Below are positions 46,524 through 58,158 of a DNA stretch of 64,000 nucleotides, in pieces. Below the pieces are notes generated by a model. It did no database searches. It had not been told where the DNA came from and saw nothing but the letters and a program-made list of their open reading frames with translations. The stretch is taken from positions 248,001 through 312,000 of the forward strand of contig JAHQRK010000005.1 of the NCBI GenBank assembly GCA_019828595.1, read 5' to 3'. This DNA comes from Aphanomyces cochlioides (taxonomy: Eukaryota > Oomycota > Saprolegniomycetes > Saprolegniales > Verrucalvaceae). Position numbers and translations under genes: made by a program. Within the stretch, counting starts at the first letter, position 1, and each line of letters starts with the position of its first letter.

Positions 46524-47696
46524 TCAGTCCACTTGAAACTTGGCTCGAATGAGAAGATCTCGCTGCATGATAAACGAGGTTTCGACCATGTCTTGGAATT
46601 TGCCGATCACGATCTCACGAGGTTCGTTCTCTCGTAGCTCGTAGTGAATGAGTCGTCCAATTTCTTCAAGTGTGAGCGATCTCTCTTTGTTGACTGGCGT
46701 GTACTGCAAACAAGATTGACGACAAAGCGTCACTCCATCGCCCATGTTGTCTAAAACCATCCTAAATATGTGATGGTAAGTCCAAGCTTGGCCGAATACA
46801 TTCACGCACCAGCCAAATCCGTGAAGTCTTGATTCTTCATCGCGCATTGGAAAGCGTTCATCGTACGCAATCGTAGTCAAAGTTACGACCATTCGATTCT
46901 CTAGCTGAAATCTGGCACCGACGTGGAGAACCTTGGTCTTGAGCGGCCCATACTCGACACAAATGTACACGAGTTCGTTGTGAATATTGTCAATTACCTA
47001 GAGAACATCGTCAGTCGATCTGCGCGAAACAATCAACAAAGTCGTGCCTTGATAGTGTGTTGAGTACTTGAGCTCACATACGTTTCCCAAAGTACAGCTC
47101 CCACATCTTTGTAGTCGCCCTTGACTGTGTATTTGGAATGGAATTGAACAGCGTCCAGGCTCGTCCCAATATCATCTTCTCCCAAGTGTGGCCAAGAAAT
47201 AATTTTGTCTTCCTTGGAGCATCCAAGTGAATCATCCGGGTGAGCAATTATCGCCATGCGCATTGCCTTGTGGCAAAGCCATTGGTGGCCATACTGGCGG
47301 CATTCAGGGTTCCCCAGGAGGGTAGTCTCCATCTTGGAAGGGGGTTTTGGCATCAATCCCTTTGCGTCTTATCACCTCAATTGTGAGGCAAGTGACTCGT
47401 ACCTGATGGGCCTCTAGGGAATGTTTCCAAGCAGACAAGATCGATATGACTTGGGAGACTTGATGTAACATTTCCAGCGTGCTAGTTTCCTCTTGTCGCA
47501 ATTTCCACATTCGTGCGACTGCGGCCTTGATCGATGCCGGTAGGTTGTCAACTAACCTCTCGGCCTTAATTTGCATTTGAAAAAACAATAATTGGAGCAT
47601 TTCCTTGAGGTCTTGATCGCGTCCCTCGTGCTCGTGAGTTTCTGTTACTCCCTGAGGCCTCAAAGCTTTCGCACTCTCGTTGGACACCTTCTCCAT
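46524..47696 (-). CDS. START-like protein without clear basic region, one GC-AG intron
   Basis: On the minus strand the exons are 47696-47403, 47359-47048, 46997-46810 and 46761-46524 (294, 312, 188, 238 nt; 343 residues). The last two exons match the gene at 45017 in length and closely in sequence (LVYICVEYGPLKTKVL, LQYTPVNKERSLTLEEIG). I chose MEKVSNESAKALR as start; an in-frame Met at 47822 would add 42 unrelated residues. The basic region is missing; the N-terminus is acidic and helical. The second intron (47047-46998) begins GC instead of GT, where the paralogue has GT. GC-AG introns are a known minor class, so the gene may still be functional. Confidence 0.78.
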
Positions 47697-47964
47697 ACCC
47701 TGCGCTGCAAATCTCGTGGTATATACGTTCAGGAGATCAAAATGTGAAATGAATCGATTGCACAGTGGAGACTTGTGTCTTTCACAGCTCGATATCCAAT
47801 CTTGGTACAAATAGTACTTCACTCCATGTCACTGTGCTTATCTTGTGACGAAACGAGTCACATTTTGTTGTTACTGCCTCTTGCGTTGCATATACAAAAT
47901 TCTTCGTAAAGTCTATCCATCTTTATCACTTTGTCACACAACACAGAGCAAATCAGCGAGAATA

Positions 47965-49697
47965 CAGAGGCCTGGTAAATATAAGCGTATAGTGGTACAC
48001 TATTTTGATTGGACAAGTCGCCCCTATCAATGTTCGCAGTGTCCACTAAAACTTATACCCTTTTACAATAAATATTCTAAATATTTACTCAACTAGGAAA
48101 ACAGTAACATGATACATCTTCAAAGACAATCACCAACAGTAAGCAATAAATATAAATGATATTACATTTGACGATGTAGATGACTCACTTTCAAGGACAG
48201 ACAAATCAAACAAAAATAATTATATAGTGTGTATATGAAAACATATATTTAGTGTGGATATATCAACTAGACTTCTTGGGAATTGCTTTCTCGAAAGCTT
48301 TCTTGATCGTTTCAGGGGAGATTGACTCCCATGCCTTGATTGCCCGTTTGATACAGAACATGCGCTTCTCAACAGCGCTTGAAGGGTGATAGGTTTCTTG
48401 TAGCCACAAATTTCTCAATTTGGCCTTAAAAGGACCCATGACCCCGACATCTAAGGGCTGCAGAATAGACGTCGTATTGGGGGGAAGAGTGCACACAGTT
48501 GAGCTCAATTCCTCTTCAATATACTGAATGTTTTTGGGGTTCGATGAGCCTCGAAGTTGTCAATCAAGATAAACGAAGGTCTCACAATTTCAGGTCTAAC
48601 ATTAATTAATGAAATCAATAAAATATATTACCTTAAAATAGTGTCTAGATAGAAATTCCATCCTTCGCCGTCGATCCACGCATTCTTCTGGACGGCATAA
48701 AAATGGCCTTGAGGGTACGTGCGAAGCTCGTTCGCATCAATCACACCACCAGGCTTGCCTTTGACAACAAAAAGAATAGGTAATTTATCTCCTAAATAGA
48801 GTTAGTAAGAGCAATATTGGAAAAACTTACCGTTACGTTTCGCTGCTAAAACGGCGGTTAGACGACAGGACTTGTCCCCGTGGGTGATGCTGGCATCGCT
48901 GCCTCTTTGGGCAAGGATGTAGCGCGGAGGAGTATCGAAATAGATGCCAGTTTCGTCGCAATTAATGACGTCTCTGGCATCGAAATGGTCGTGTTCGTCC
49001 CAAAACTCGTCAAGGAATTTCGTTCGAACCTCCAGCATCTGCAATGTGGTCATTGCTTTTGCTGTTGAGGCTCTACGGCGCGAAAAACCGTGCCTGTAAA
49101 CAAAGTCCCTACATAAATTAAAGAGAGACTTGTATGGATCCTCTTTTGAGGCAGAATATTCATTTACCCACTCCTGGTGATGAGCTTTGACTTGCTGAAC
49201 TACATGGTAAGTCGTCAAGGGAAAGTTCTTTTCCCTCATTGCAACCATGTAGTCCAATAAATCCTAATATAACAATGAAATGAAGTTTATTATATTGACT
49301 TACATCGCCACCAGGAAGGATTTCCTTTCGGCCTGGAGCTCCTAGGTGTTGTCGTCTTTTGGCTAAGAGAGACTCTTGTATTGTCTTCTTTTCTCGTACG
49401 AAACCTTGTACTGTGCGAAGTGAAATGCCGCTAAGCTCTGAGACTTTTTTTTGCGTGAGCTCTGTCAGAGCACGCAAAACGTTTCGTTTAGTCTCGAGGC
49501 TGTACCGTCGCCGGGTCTTCACGATCTTGAGCTCATCATCCTCCATGTCGAAATATGAATAGACTTCTATCAGCCACTAATCTCTTTCCCTCCAAAATAC
49601 CATTCTTGTGAAAATTTATAACATAATATCTTAGAGGTCACTAGAATTGGTCCCAAAGTTCAAGTACCACTATACGCTTATATTTACCAGGCCTCTG
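47965..49697 (-). mobile_element. Pogo-like element, 1,733 bp, perfect long TIRs
   Basis: The ends CAGAGGCCTGGTAAATAT (47965) and the inverse (to 49697) match perfectly for at least 34 bp. TA flanks both sides (47963-47964 and 49698-49699). CAG-starting ends with TA duplication fit pogo/Tigger elements. The single gene inside is spliced and almost intact, so the element moved recently. Confidence 0.92.
48263..49546 (-). pseudogene. Pogo-like (DDE_1/CENP-B-like) transposase, single frameshift
   Basis: Exons on the minus strand: 49546-49304, 49263-48832 (to about 48831), 48791-48632 and 48595-48263, with introns of 35-40 nt. The N-terminus has an HTH (RRRYSLETKRNVLRAL, VSELSGISLRTVQGF). Then come HHQEWVNEYSASK, FSRRRASTAKAM and catalytic Asp 1 in INCDETGIYF; TAVLAAKRNG joins DKLPILFVVKGKPGG across intron 2. 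Asp 2 is in FILIDNFEAH and Asp 3 in SILQPLDVGVMGPFKAKL. Right after EAHRTPK one base is missing in an A-run (about 48,541), shifting the frame; with that exception everything reads through to IPKKSS. Spacing between Asp 2 and Asp 3 is about 36 residues. Confidence 0.85.
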
Positions 49698-49925
49698 TAT
49701 TGTTGTCATCAGTCTTATCTCGAAGCTTCGTTTGCCTGTGATCGATGTTATAGTTCACACACAATACTCATCGTGACAGTGAGAAAGGTTCTACAACATT
49801 TAATGTTCTGCAGTGCGAATGAACTGGGAAGTGAAGACCTTGCAGTAAACTTTATCGTAGCTACAACACTCATCGTGGTCATGTAGAGCACACCAATTAA
49901 GTCTGTCATTTCATTAAATGAAATG

Positions 49926-50559
49926 GAAGACCCGCCATTCAAAAAATGGCTTATCGACCATTTGAAGTTTTCGAGAAAATCAACGTCAAAGATCAGTGGT
50001 CAATTCACAGCTTGAAATTCTTGTTTCGAGAAAATACACTTTGCATAAAAAACACTTCATATAACACACACCATCCCATTGCCTTGCGATGGAGGGAGAT
50101 CAGTCTGACGAGCCTGTGACGGCGGTGGAGGGTAATTTGACTTGTCGTCTCGTTTGGGTAACTATTAATATCTTCATAGAGATTGAAAGTCATCCAGCGT
50201 TTGCACCAACAGAACAAGCGAAAGCGCTATTTTGACGTTGTGTTTTATTCAGATGTTTCAAACACTCGGAAGATTGTTTTTTACCTTTTCTATTGATTAG
50301 AGAATGAATTGTAAGAAACAAACAGTTCCATTCGATTCAGCGTGAAAAATACTTTTAGAACAAACCAATATCTCAAAATCGAGATTTTGGAGAAAAAAGG
50401 TCAGTCGCTCACTCCCAACCTCCATAACTTTGGCCTCGCTGCACTTCTAGGAGCGCTTGAGGTGTCAAAACGTAGCTAAAGGAGTCTAGTTTGACATGCA
50501 ATATGTAACTCAAACGTTGCACGATGGTCGATAAGCCATTTTTTGAATGGTGGGTCTTC
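49926..50559. repeat. Non-autonomous TIR element, 634 bp
   Basis: Arms 49926-49961 and 50524-50559 (GAAGACCC.CCATTCAAAA, ending GACCAT) are inverse with one difference in 36. The interior has no transposase. Flanking bases (AAATG left, ATTTG right) do not show a clear target duplication. The superfamily is not assigned. Confidence 0.8.
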
Positions 50560-50949
50560 ATTTGAGATCGAATGACGCCATAAATGAGACATTTGGACTT
50601 CCTGTAGTCAAACACATGGACTTACTGCACACGCACAGTTTGCAAGTCACCACCACGAGCAAGTGTCTCAACCAGATTTGGCGTCTTGTTCCCCAAAACA
50701 TACTAATATTCTTCCGAGTACTGTATTAAGAATCTATAACAATCACGTTAATAGAGAACTTTCGGTGGCCCAAACTTTGACTTTAGATAGACATTTTCCT
50801 GTATAAAATGATATACCTGTACAAATGCATAGTCGAGATTCAGCCCTAAGTCGAGATTAGATTGCCTTAGTGGCGTCCTAAGTCGAAGTCGTTTTTGACT
50901 TATACATAGAACATTTAGGATGTGAGCACTGCAGTCAGTTCAATTTTGA

Positions 50950-51281
50950 ATGGAGCAGCCTGTGACCACTCCATCTGAGAAAGCAGCGAGGCGATTGATG
51001 CGCCCCGTTGCGGCAAATTCTCATGCCACCACGACATTCAGCTTCTTCAACAAGTTTCTATTGTCCGACCGTGGGAAGCCGACCGTGGCAAGCTAACCAC
51101 CGCATGGGACGAGATAGCGGCCCAGTTGTGTCGACATCCAGGCTTTGGAATGAACAAGAAAGCTGTGGTCCTGAAGGCAAGGTTTGAATCGATTATGTCT
51201 AAGTTTATCAAAGGGGAGAAACTGTCCCTACGACAATCAGGGACGACCGAGGAGTATGAAGATATTCAATTGGTGTACTAG
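50950..51281 (+). pseudogene. Myb/SANT-like DNA-binding protein fragment
   Basis: ATG at 50950 starts a frame with FSFFNKFLLSDRGK. In the next frame it continues LTTAWDEIAAQLCRHPGFG, KKAVVLKARFESIMSKF, KGEKLSLRQSGTTEEY, a pattern of Myb/SANT-like proteins frequent in oomycetes, often beside DNA transposons. The frame change falls inside a near-duplicate of about 14 bases (CCGACCGTGG twice near 51,067-51,090), so a small slippage duplication caused it. The C-terminal part beyond QLVY is missing or spliced. Confidence 0.6.
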
Positions 51282-52137
51282 TATGGAACTTTGATTCTAT
51301 TGAAAATAGAGGACAATTCATTTTTTGTATTGTGATTGGAAATCGTAGGAACGGATTGCCTACATTTCGATTTTGACGAATCAAATTAATATCGCATCAT
51401 TATTGGCTGAATTTGAATTGAGTTGTGATCGTTCGATTCACCAAGTTGAAACTTTGTGAGCGACGTTGAAGTTAACATGGTCCCAACTCCAGCAGCTTGT
51501 GTCTAGCTCAGATGGCGCACATGCTATTTGAAGTTTTCTAATGCCGAACGAAGCGTTTTTTAAATGAATTTAATATATATTATCACGATTGTGTGTTGTG
51601 AAAACATGTTTCAGGGCTAGGGATGGCACTTTTGCGTCATCATCCAATGCGACAGCTAATGCGACATCCTCCAAAAGGTGATCCATATGGCATACGGATC
51701 ATTCGCATCATTTCTATTGGATAATATTTAATACCAAATTCATTATGGCATACAATAGTCAAGTTGATTATCTTGCAAGCATTCTGAATGCGTCAAGCAC
51801 CTCATTCAGGGAGGTAATCCGACATTATGCGCTTGCCTAGAGATATGCAATGCAGTCTGACGACGCAGTCTGCTTGATGCACATCATGAGGCAAATATGA
51901 GCAAAGTGAATCAGTGGTAAGATAATACACATACAACAAAGGGGGAGCTAGGACATTCTTTGTAACGCGAAGGTATTTATTTATTGAGTTATGTTTATGG
52001 TGGACGCGAGGCACGACATGAGCCATTTGGTCGAGGGCATCAAACACATAACAAGTATCAGTCGTCTAGTCACAGTCAAGTCTTCTCTCTATATCGAGCT
52101 TGAGTTGTCGCCTGAAGCTTCAGATGACTAAGCCTAA
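51282..52137. other. No gene recognised
   Basis: AT-rich, with only short frames and no repeat ends identified. Confidence 0.45.
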
Positions 52138-52296
52138 GGGCCTGGTCTCCACGTTCACATCCACACCTGAGAGGAGGAGACTCTGAGCCTCCTCCTACAA
52201 AGTGTGAATGAATTATTATCCGGATCCGGTATTTTAACCAATCACGCGCCAGTTAACCTCATCTCAGATGTGGATGTGAACGTAGAGACCAGGCCC
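52138..52296. repeat. Tourist-type (PIF/Harbinger) MITE, 159 bp
   Basis: Inverted arms of about 35 bp (GGGCCTGGTCTCCACGTTCA...) with two or three mismatches, flanked by TAA on both sides (52135-52137 and 52297-52299). The 3-bp TAA/TTA duplication and GGG start fit PIF/Harbinger MITEs. Confidence 0.88.
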
Positions 52297-52299
52297 TAA

Positions 52300-54117
52300 C
52301 ATGAGTAGAAGGTGCATATGCATTGCAGCTACTGACCGGCTCGTGAACTTAGGCCCATTCATACGCTCCAAACACAAGATCGATGGCATAAACATTATGA
52401 TTGGTCAATATAAATGGATGTATGATTGGTCAATGAATCGTAAGAATTTCGGTCCTATAATTTGTCGAAAATTTCAATCAAAATGAATTTCATACTTTAA
52501 TCAAATTAATGTGTGAGGTTTTTTATTCGAAAAAATGGAAAACATCGGAATATTGTTCTTACGATTCATCAAAATATCAAATATAGCTCCTACATTTTCC
52601 GACTTATGTAAAGGTTTTAAAGGACAATCATCGCTGCATATTCACCATTTTTTCTAAGACTGAACAGAGATATTTTGACGGTATTGTTGTACTGTAGCAT
52701 GAAATTACACTTAAATTTAGAGGGAGTGTCTATGTCGACGTTCAGCCATGCCTTCAATAAAATTAATAGATTTGATTGGCTAGCAATATCCGGATGATTT
52801 TGCTGCCACAACGACCATCCATTCTTGACTCGTGGTTTTGGAGACATTCACGGGCACTTATCCAGAGTCAACGCCATTCAAGGTTTGTGTTATACATATC
52901 TCGCATTTTCAAGTGACCTCTACAACGATTCCAAAATTAGCACACTACTCAAGACAACATTCCATAAACGAAATAGAATGTGAGAATTTAAGCAATTTCG
53001 TTTTTTGCAACAGAAAAGTTTTCGCTTATCTGTGATGCAGAAGAATTTAACAAATCCACACATAAAACAATGCTAATCGAAAGCTGTCTGTCTGGTACGA
53101 TGTACAGTTCGTCAAAGCATAACGTTGTATAAGTTGTATTAGTCTAGCCGCAGTAAGCACAGTAACAAATTTTACAAAGTATGTCTAAATAACTACCAAT
53201 AAAGACAGACTCCATCTCCATTCAAAATCTCGTGCTATCAGCATGCTAAGAGCATGACGAATAAAGAGCTAGAGGATGAGAGATAGAGGATGAGAGAGTG
53301 ATAGCATAAAAAATATGATTTAATTTCAGATTGATAATGCAAGCTCTTGAAGAGATATGAGATTAGAGCTTGCACAACAGTCTCTGAGCCCTTCTCTGAA
53401 ACTACAGTAACGTTTCTAATTACGGTGGATAATTTAAGGGAAAACACCCGAGAAGTCTCTGGTTTTGACTCTGAAACTGGTTCTCAGGACTCCGTGACAC
53501 TGAGTTTCGAGCGGTGCCACTGAGTTTTGGGTAAAAAAACAGTGTTTTGGGACCAATACTGAGTGCATATATAGATAGATATTCACACCCGCCATGGCAT
53601 GGCGGACGCAAAGCGAGCCTGCACTATGCCATCACCTCTTGATGACCTAGAATTATAAAATTACGCATATCTTCTTCATCTTATGACTCTGGAGGACGAG
53701 GGGCGCAAGAGCCCCGACAGCTGGGAACCCCAGCCAGCTGCTGGCTGTGTTCTGGCTGTAGTGTCTGGTGAACTTGTCATTGTATAAATTAATGTATTAT
53801 TTAAAATTAGAGGTATCAGAGCTGCTGTGAAAATATCGACACTGAAACTTAAACTAAGTTTTCTGTGTAACTTTTGCTTCTGGATCTCAGGTAAAATTCA
53901 GTGTCATATTCAGTGACTGTTGTGAATGCTCTTATTAGGGGGTTTCAAAGTTGAATCTGAAATCAGATCGGAAATGTGTCTCATGTTTTCCATGTTTGTG
54001 ACTGGCTAAAATTTAACGACTCTGATCTGACTTCTGCTCTGTCCTCTGAACCAATTTTGGCTAAGAGCCCAGAGCAGGACTCATTTCACGGTTGCGAAAA
54101 CTCCAAGCACAGCCAGT
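52300..54117. other. No gene recognised; short hairpins near 53,695-53,750
   Basis: Mostly AT-rich. At 53,697-53,750 a GC-rich patch can form small stems (GGGGCGCAAGAGCCCC, then CAGCTGGGAACCCCAGC and CAGCTGCTGGCTG). A GA-rich low-complexity patch lies at 53,270-53,300. No complete gene. Confidence 0.4.
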
Positions 54118-54498
54118 ATGGGGTTTGTGGTTCCCTGGGACGGCGACAACTGCAAGTGCTCGGAGTGTACGAAAGTGAGCATAGATGGACGAAGTTCCAT
54201 CGATATTCTCATTGCATGGATCACGTTTCAAGACAGACGTGGTGAATACTCGAACTGGATGAGATACAAGGGGGCCACAAAGACCAAAACAGGCTCAAAC
54301 CAACGAACCATTGCAAACTAAATATCACAACTACTTAAATGCCATGGACTAGTGAGAGAGGGTGCAGCCGTTGTCGACAAGATAGCACGAATTGTATCGT
54401 CTTTTACACGAGCAAAGGACTGGGAGCGCCAAACAGGACAGGGTGTGATGAACACAAATGCTAGTTTTGACGAAACTAACATGGATGACGATGAACTA
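54118..54498 (+). pseudogene. Harbinger-associated Myb/SANT-like protein, nonsense-mutated
   Basis: MGFVVPWDGDNCK, then SSIDILIAWITFQDRRGEYS, WMRYKGATKTKTGSNQ and RTIAN, a TAA stop, then in the same frame ISQLLKCHGLVREGAAVVD, IARIVSSFTRAKDWERQTG. This is the layout of the short Myb/SANT-like partner protein of PIF/Harbinger elements in oomycetes (S..ILI.WL...GNY..W.G...TK...AN.IS.....G..R....V..KI...E..FR.A.DW...TG). The stop stands where the family usually has an acidic residue. It converges on the transposase gene that starts at 55658. Confidence 0.6.
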
Positions 54499-55658
54499 TC
54501 AGCACAGAACGAGGTATATCTCCATGTCATTGGGCTCGTTACTTGTATCGTATTCATGCATTTCATCGTCCCAATCATCATCCCTATCGAACATATCAAC
54601 AAGTAAATTGTGCATGACTGTAGCACATCGAATGTACAGCACCATAATTTTTGCTGCAGACGGCTTTGATATATCCATTCGCATTCCCCGAAGAGATTGA
54701 AATCGCCCCTTTAAGATTCCAATGCAATGTTCATTCACACTTCTACTTTGGGCAACACAGGTGTTGAAGTACATTTGCTCTTGAGACAAGCGACGACCTC
54801 GTGATCGCTTGTAGGTTGTAGAATATGATCACAAAGCATGTAGCCTGAGTCAGCAAGCAGAAATTGTAGATGGTCAAAATATTGACAAGGATTTCTCGCC
54901 AGCTTACTATTAGACCACACTCGCATATCATGTACAGCACCAGGCCAACCAAAATCAATAAATCGGACTCTTTTTCTGTCATCGCAAACAAACAACCATG
55001 CCTGCCATACCATAGTAACCTTTCGACTATAAAAATCTTCACCATTTTGAGATGGACGGGCATACACAGGGAACAAAGTACCATCTACAAATCCAACACA
55101 GCCTTCAATGCCATGATTCAACTCAATTCTGCGCGCTATTGATTTTCGGCCTCGTTTAGATGGCCAATAAACAGTATATCGTTCCAAACTTATTATAGAA
55201 ATAAGGCAGCGCTTGCAATAAAGAGTCACAGCCCCCTCACTGATTCCAAAATGACGAGCCAAAATACCAACGGAGCTACCATTTTCAAATCGCCCCAATT
55301 TGGCAAGAAAAACAAGAAGTTGGTGGGGTACTGGACTTTGACATACGTGTGCTTGGTTTGAAAATACTGCATGTGACTGAATCATTTCAACAATTTGATG
55401 AAAACTTGATTTGCTCATTCGAGCTTCTTGTCGAAAGCGACAATCATCGAGACTCATTAGATAATCAAATGGAGGATCGCGCTTTGGAACCGGCAAACGT
55501 TGTTGTAAATATCGATGCGATAGAATTTCACAGTAAAGGTATAGAAGCAAGTTAAACGTCATTCCAAGTTGAGAGCTTATCATAGCGATGGCAACCAAGG
55601 GATTTCCACGCGATCCTAGACAATGCGCACCAAATTTACTCGTTTTACTCCTCGACAT
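54499..55658 (-). pseudogene. PIF/Harbinger transposase (DDE_Tnp_4), one frameshift
   Basis: The first frame (55658-54735) has a leading hydrophobic segment, then FRQEARMSKSSFHQIVEM, an HTH-like FENGSSVGILARHFGIS, catalytic Asp 1 in GCVGFVDGTLFPVY and Asp 2 in FLLADSGYML. Near 54,825 the frame slips by one base; the second frame resumes as TYKRSRGRRLSQEQMYFN, with the catalytic Glu in SVNEHCIGILKGRFQSLRG, and ends at 54499 with an acidic tail. With the Myb/SANT-like gene it forms the standard two-gene Harbinger set. I could not find the element's terminal repeats; the right side is abutted by a MULE. Confidence 0.82.
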
Positions 55659-56500
55659 TCAAATCTCGTCTGGCAAATACAGTCAGCTGAATGCGTGGAG
55701 GAGTACAACGTTGCAATGACAGCATTGGAAATTGAGGTTGGCTCCGAAGTTCATCAATATGTGAAGGGTATAGCTCCAATTCATTGGTGCCTGCATGCTA
55801 ACATTGGAGTGCAGTCTTTGTATGGCTGGCGTACAAGTAATTTTGTTGAAAGTCTGTTTGGAAGTCAGTTGGTTCAAGGATTGCGCGTCCTGGCATCTCT
55901 CCAATTTTTTTAAGCTATTTGCAGTAACTTGGTTGACTCAGCCTACCAACGATCCCAAGCAGCATCTCTCTGGGTAGACTTGGCACTGATTGTCACGCCG
56001 TCTGCTCGAAAAATGTATGATCGCCAGAGCTCCTCCATTGGACAATACGCTGTTCAGCATGCGTCAGATGAGTTTGCGTACGTCTGGAACAGTTCTGCAA
56101 GTACTAGATTGCGTCGTCGCGTGAACAAAATCAGTTTCAATTGCACGTGTCCATTCATGGACCAATATGGCATTCCTTGTCGACATCTCATTGCAGCTTT
56201 AAACTCAAGCAACGATTAGGATAAGGTCCATGACGCTTTTTCAAAGTGCTACCTCGTGGCAACATATGCAGCAGCTTTCCAAAACAAGGCTATTCTTCTA
56301 CCTTTAGAATCAGAAGTGGAGTTTGAGGCCAAGAGAGACAAAGACAGTCCCTACCTTCCTCCGGCTGTATGTCGTCAACCGGGACGACCCAAAACAAAAC
56401 CCATACGAAGTAATGGCGAAGTTGGTGAAATTTCGTCGTATCGATGCTCTAAATGCAACAAGTGTGGTCACAATAAGAGGCGATGCACATTAGGCCAGTA
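55620..56500 (+). pseudogene. MULE transposase, C-terminal part with SWIM finger and zinc knuckle
   Basis: Readable parts: VHQYVKGIAPIHWCLHAN, GWRTSNFVESLFGSQLV (the RTSN..ES motif of MULEs), a frame change near 55,910, then LWVDLALIVTPSARKMYD, a SWIM finger FNCTCPFMDQYGIPCRHLIA, a TAG stop near 56,218, and YRCSKCNKCGHNKRRC (CCHC zinc knuckle) at the C-terminus. The DDE core is missing, so this is a 5'-truncated relic. It is a different MULE type from the one at 9.8-11.8 kb. Confidence 0.7.
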
Positions 56501-56990
56501 AATGTCTATAAAAGTTGCTTGTATATTTGTTATGCAGAGATCCACACTAAGTTGACATCGCGTGGCAGCATTTCTTGGCGCCACATTGACATGTAAACCA
56601 CAAGTCATCTCCGTAGTTAACCGAAAGCTCCGTGTTCGGAGGGATGTTCTAACAACGACTGTAATATGTCGACGATTTTGGACTTCAAAGAATCCACAAT
56701 TGCATCACAAGAGTGATTTATGAACCGGGTGGTACTGCCGAAGTCTTTTGCATCGATGAACAATTTTCTTCCATTCTTCGACTTCGCTTTCAATGACATA
56801 ACCTACGAGTTTTCTTGTCCTTCATCAAGAGTAAAATCATGGGTGGTCAAAATCCCGGAATACTCCCCAACAACGGTTCCCTGTTCAATACGATTTCTTG
56901 TCATGACTGTGTAATCAAGTGGCCCAATCATCAGTTCCAGACCTTCACATCCTGCAAGCGGTTTCCACAATTTTGTAGGACGAAGTTATT

Positions 56991-58158
56991 AGAGACTTTT
57001 AGCAAGTCTGAAAATGAAGAGTTTGCAAACTTTTTTCTTCGTTCGATTTTCGTGAAGTATGAAGTGTGAAATCTTCAGAAATTAGGTTTAGGGCAGGTCT
57101 GGATGCCACCAAAAATGGCATAAAAATGCCAAAAAATGCCATAATTCGAAATATGCCATAATTTTCAATTTTGACTGTCTGGATGCCACCTTCTCAAAGA
57201 ATTTTGTGTCACAATTGTCTGGAGTTTTCGCCAAATTATGCCATAAAAGAAATGGACCAAATTGGTCTATTTTTTTATGACATATTTTCGTCATGAACGC
57301 ACTGATCGAGTCAAGCTTGAGATTCAGCTTGTCATCTCTACAAAAATACACGCACACACTATATATTATCACTGTTGCATGTTCTAACACTCTAAGAAGC
57401 GACAATGATCGAGCCTTGCTCATCTCTGACTCATTTCAAAGTTTCCGGTAGGAAGTGACTGACACAGCAGTATGACAACAATCGTCTGCACCGGTAATGT
57501 TGTCGGCCACAAGTTGTGGCATCCAGACAAATAACAAATTCTCCAACTATTCCATTTTAAATTGTGAATTTGGAACATTGGAAAATTTTTGCAAAATGTC
57601 ATTTCAGTTTTATGGAATAAAAAAAATGATGGGCATCCAGACCAGCCCTTAGCAAGTCCGAAAAGTATATTTCAATACATATGTTCTATTGTAGTCAATC
57701 CTGCCATTGTCGGATAACAGGCCGACACATGTGGTCTCGTCCACTGTCAGGACGTCGAGAAGGAGGCCATGCTATTGAGACCGACAGTTCTACAGAACCA
57801 TGTGTAGAAAGACATAGGGATAAATGTTCGCGAGGATTCCTCGCGAGAACGTTGCGTTCTTTCGAGGGTTCATTCTCATTGAGACGACAATTTCAAGTGT
57901 AAAACATCCACATCATGGAGCAGACCCCACAGCCGACCCTGCGTGCATTAGCTTATGACTTCGTGGAAAAATACAGTAAGTGAAGACGTATTTCATGGTA
58001 CAAAGTCTGAAGTCTGGAGCGACTTCGGACTTCAGGGCCAAAAGTTTGTAAACTTCCTCACTTTTCAGACTAGTTTTCAGACTTGGTGTCCAAAGTTCGA
58101 AATTCGAATCGAAGTTTAAGTCTGTGAAAACTAGATTTCAGACTTGCTAAAAGTCTCT
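56991..58158. mobile_element. Non-autonomous TIR element, 1,168 bp, inserted in the SET gene
   Basis: The ends AGAGACTTTTAGCAAGTCTG (56991) and the inverse (ending 58158) match over 23 bp. ATT is present on both sides (56988-56990 and 58159-58161). Removing the element and one ATT restores the SET reading frame, which independently fixes its borders. The interior has repeated AGTCTGAA/TTCAGACT words and holds a second MITE (57091-57648). No transposase. Confidence 0.85.
57091..57648. repeat. Tourist-type (PIF/Harbinger) MITE, 558 bp, nested
   Basis: The ends GGGCAGGTCTGGATGCC and inverse GGGCTGGTCTGGATGCCC are flanked by TTA (57088-57090 and 57649-57651). The subterminal phrase GTCTGGATGCCACC occurs twice (57096 and 57177) and inverted near 57,518, so the ends carry internal duplicates. 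The same end type as at 15445 and, in part, 4197. Confidence 0.82.

Noticed and set aside
53697..53750. Structured RNA gene
   Set aside because: Small stems exist, but the layout matches no known RNA and the patch is too short to judge.
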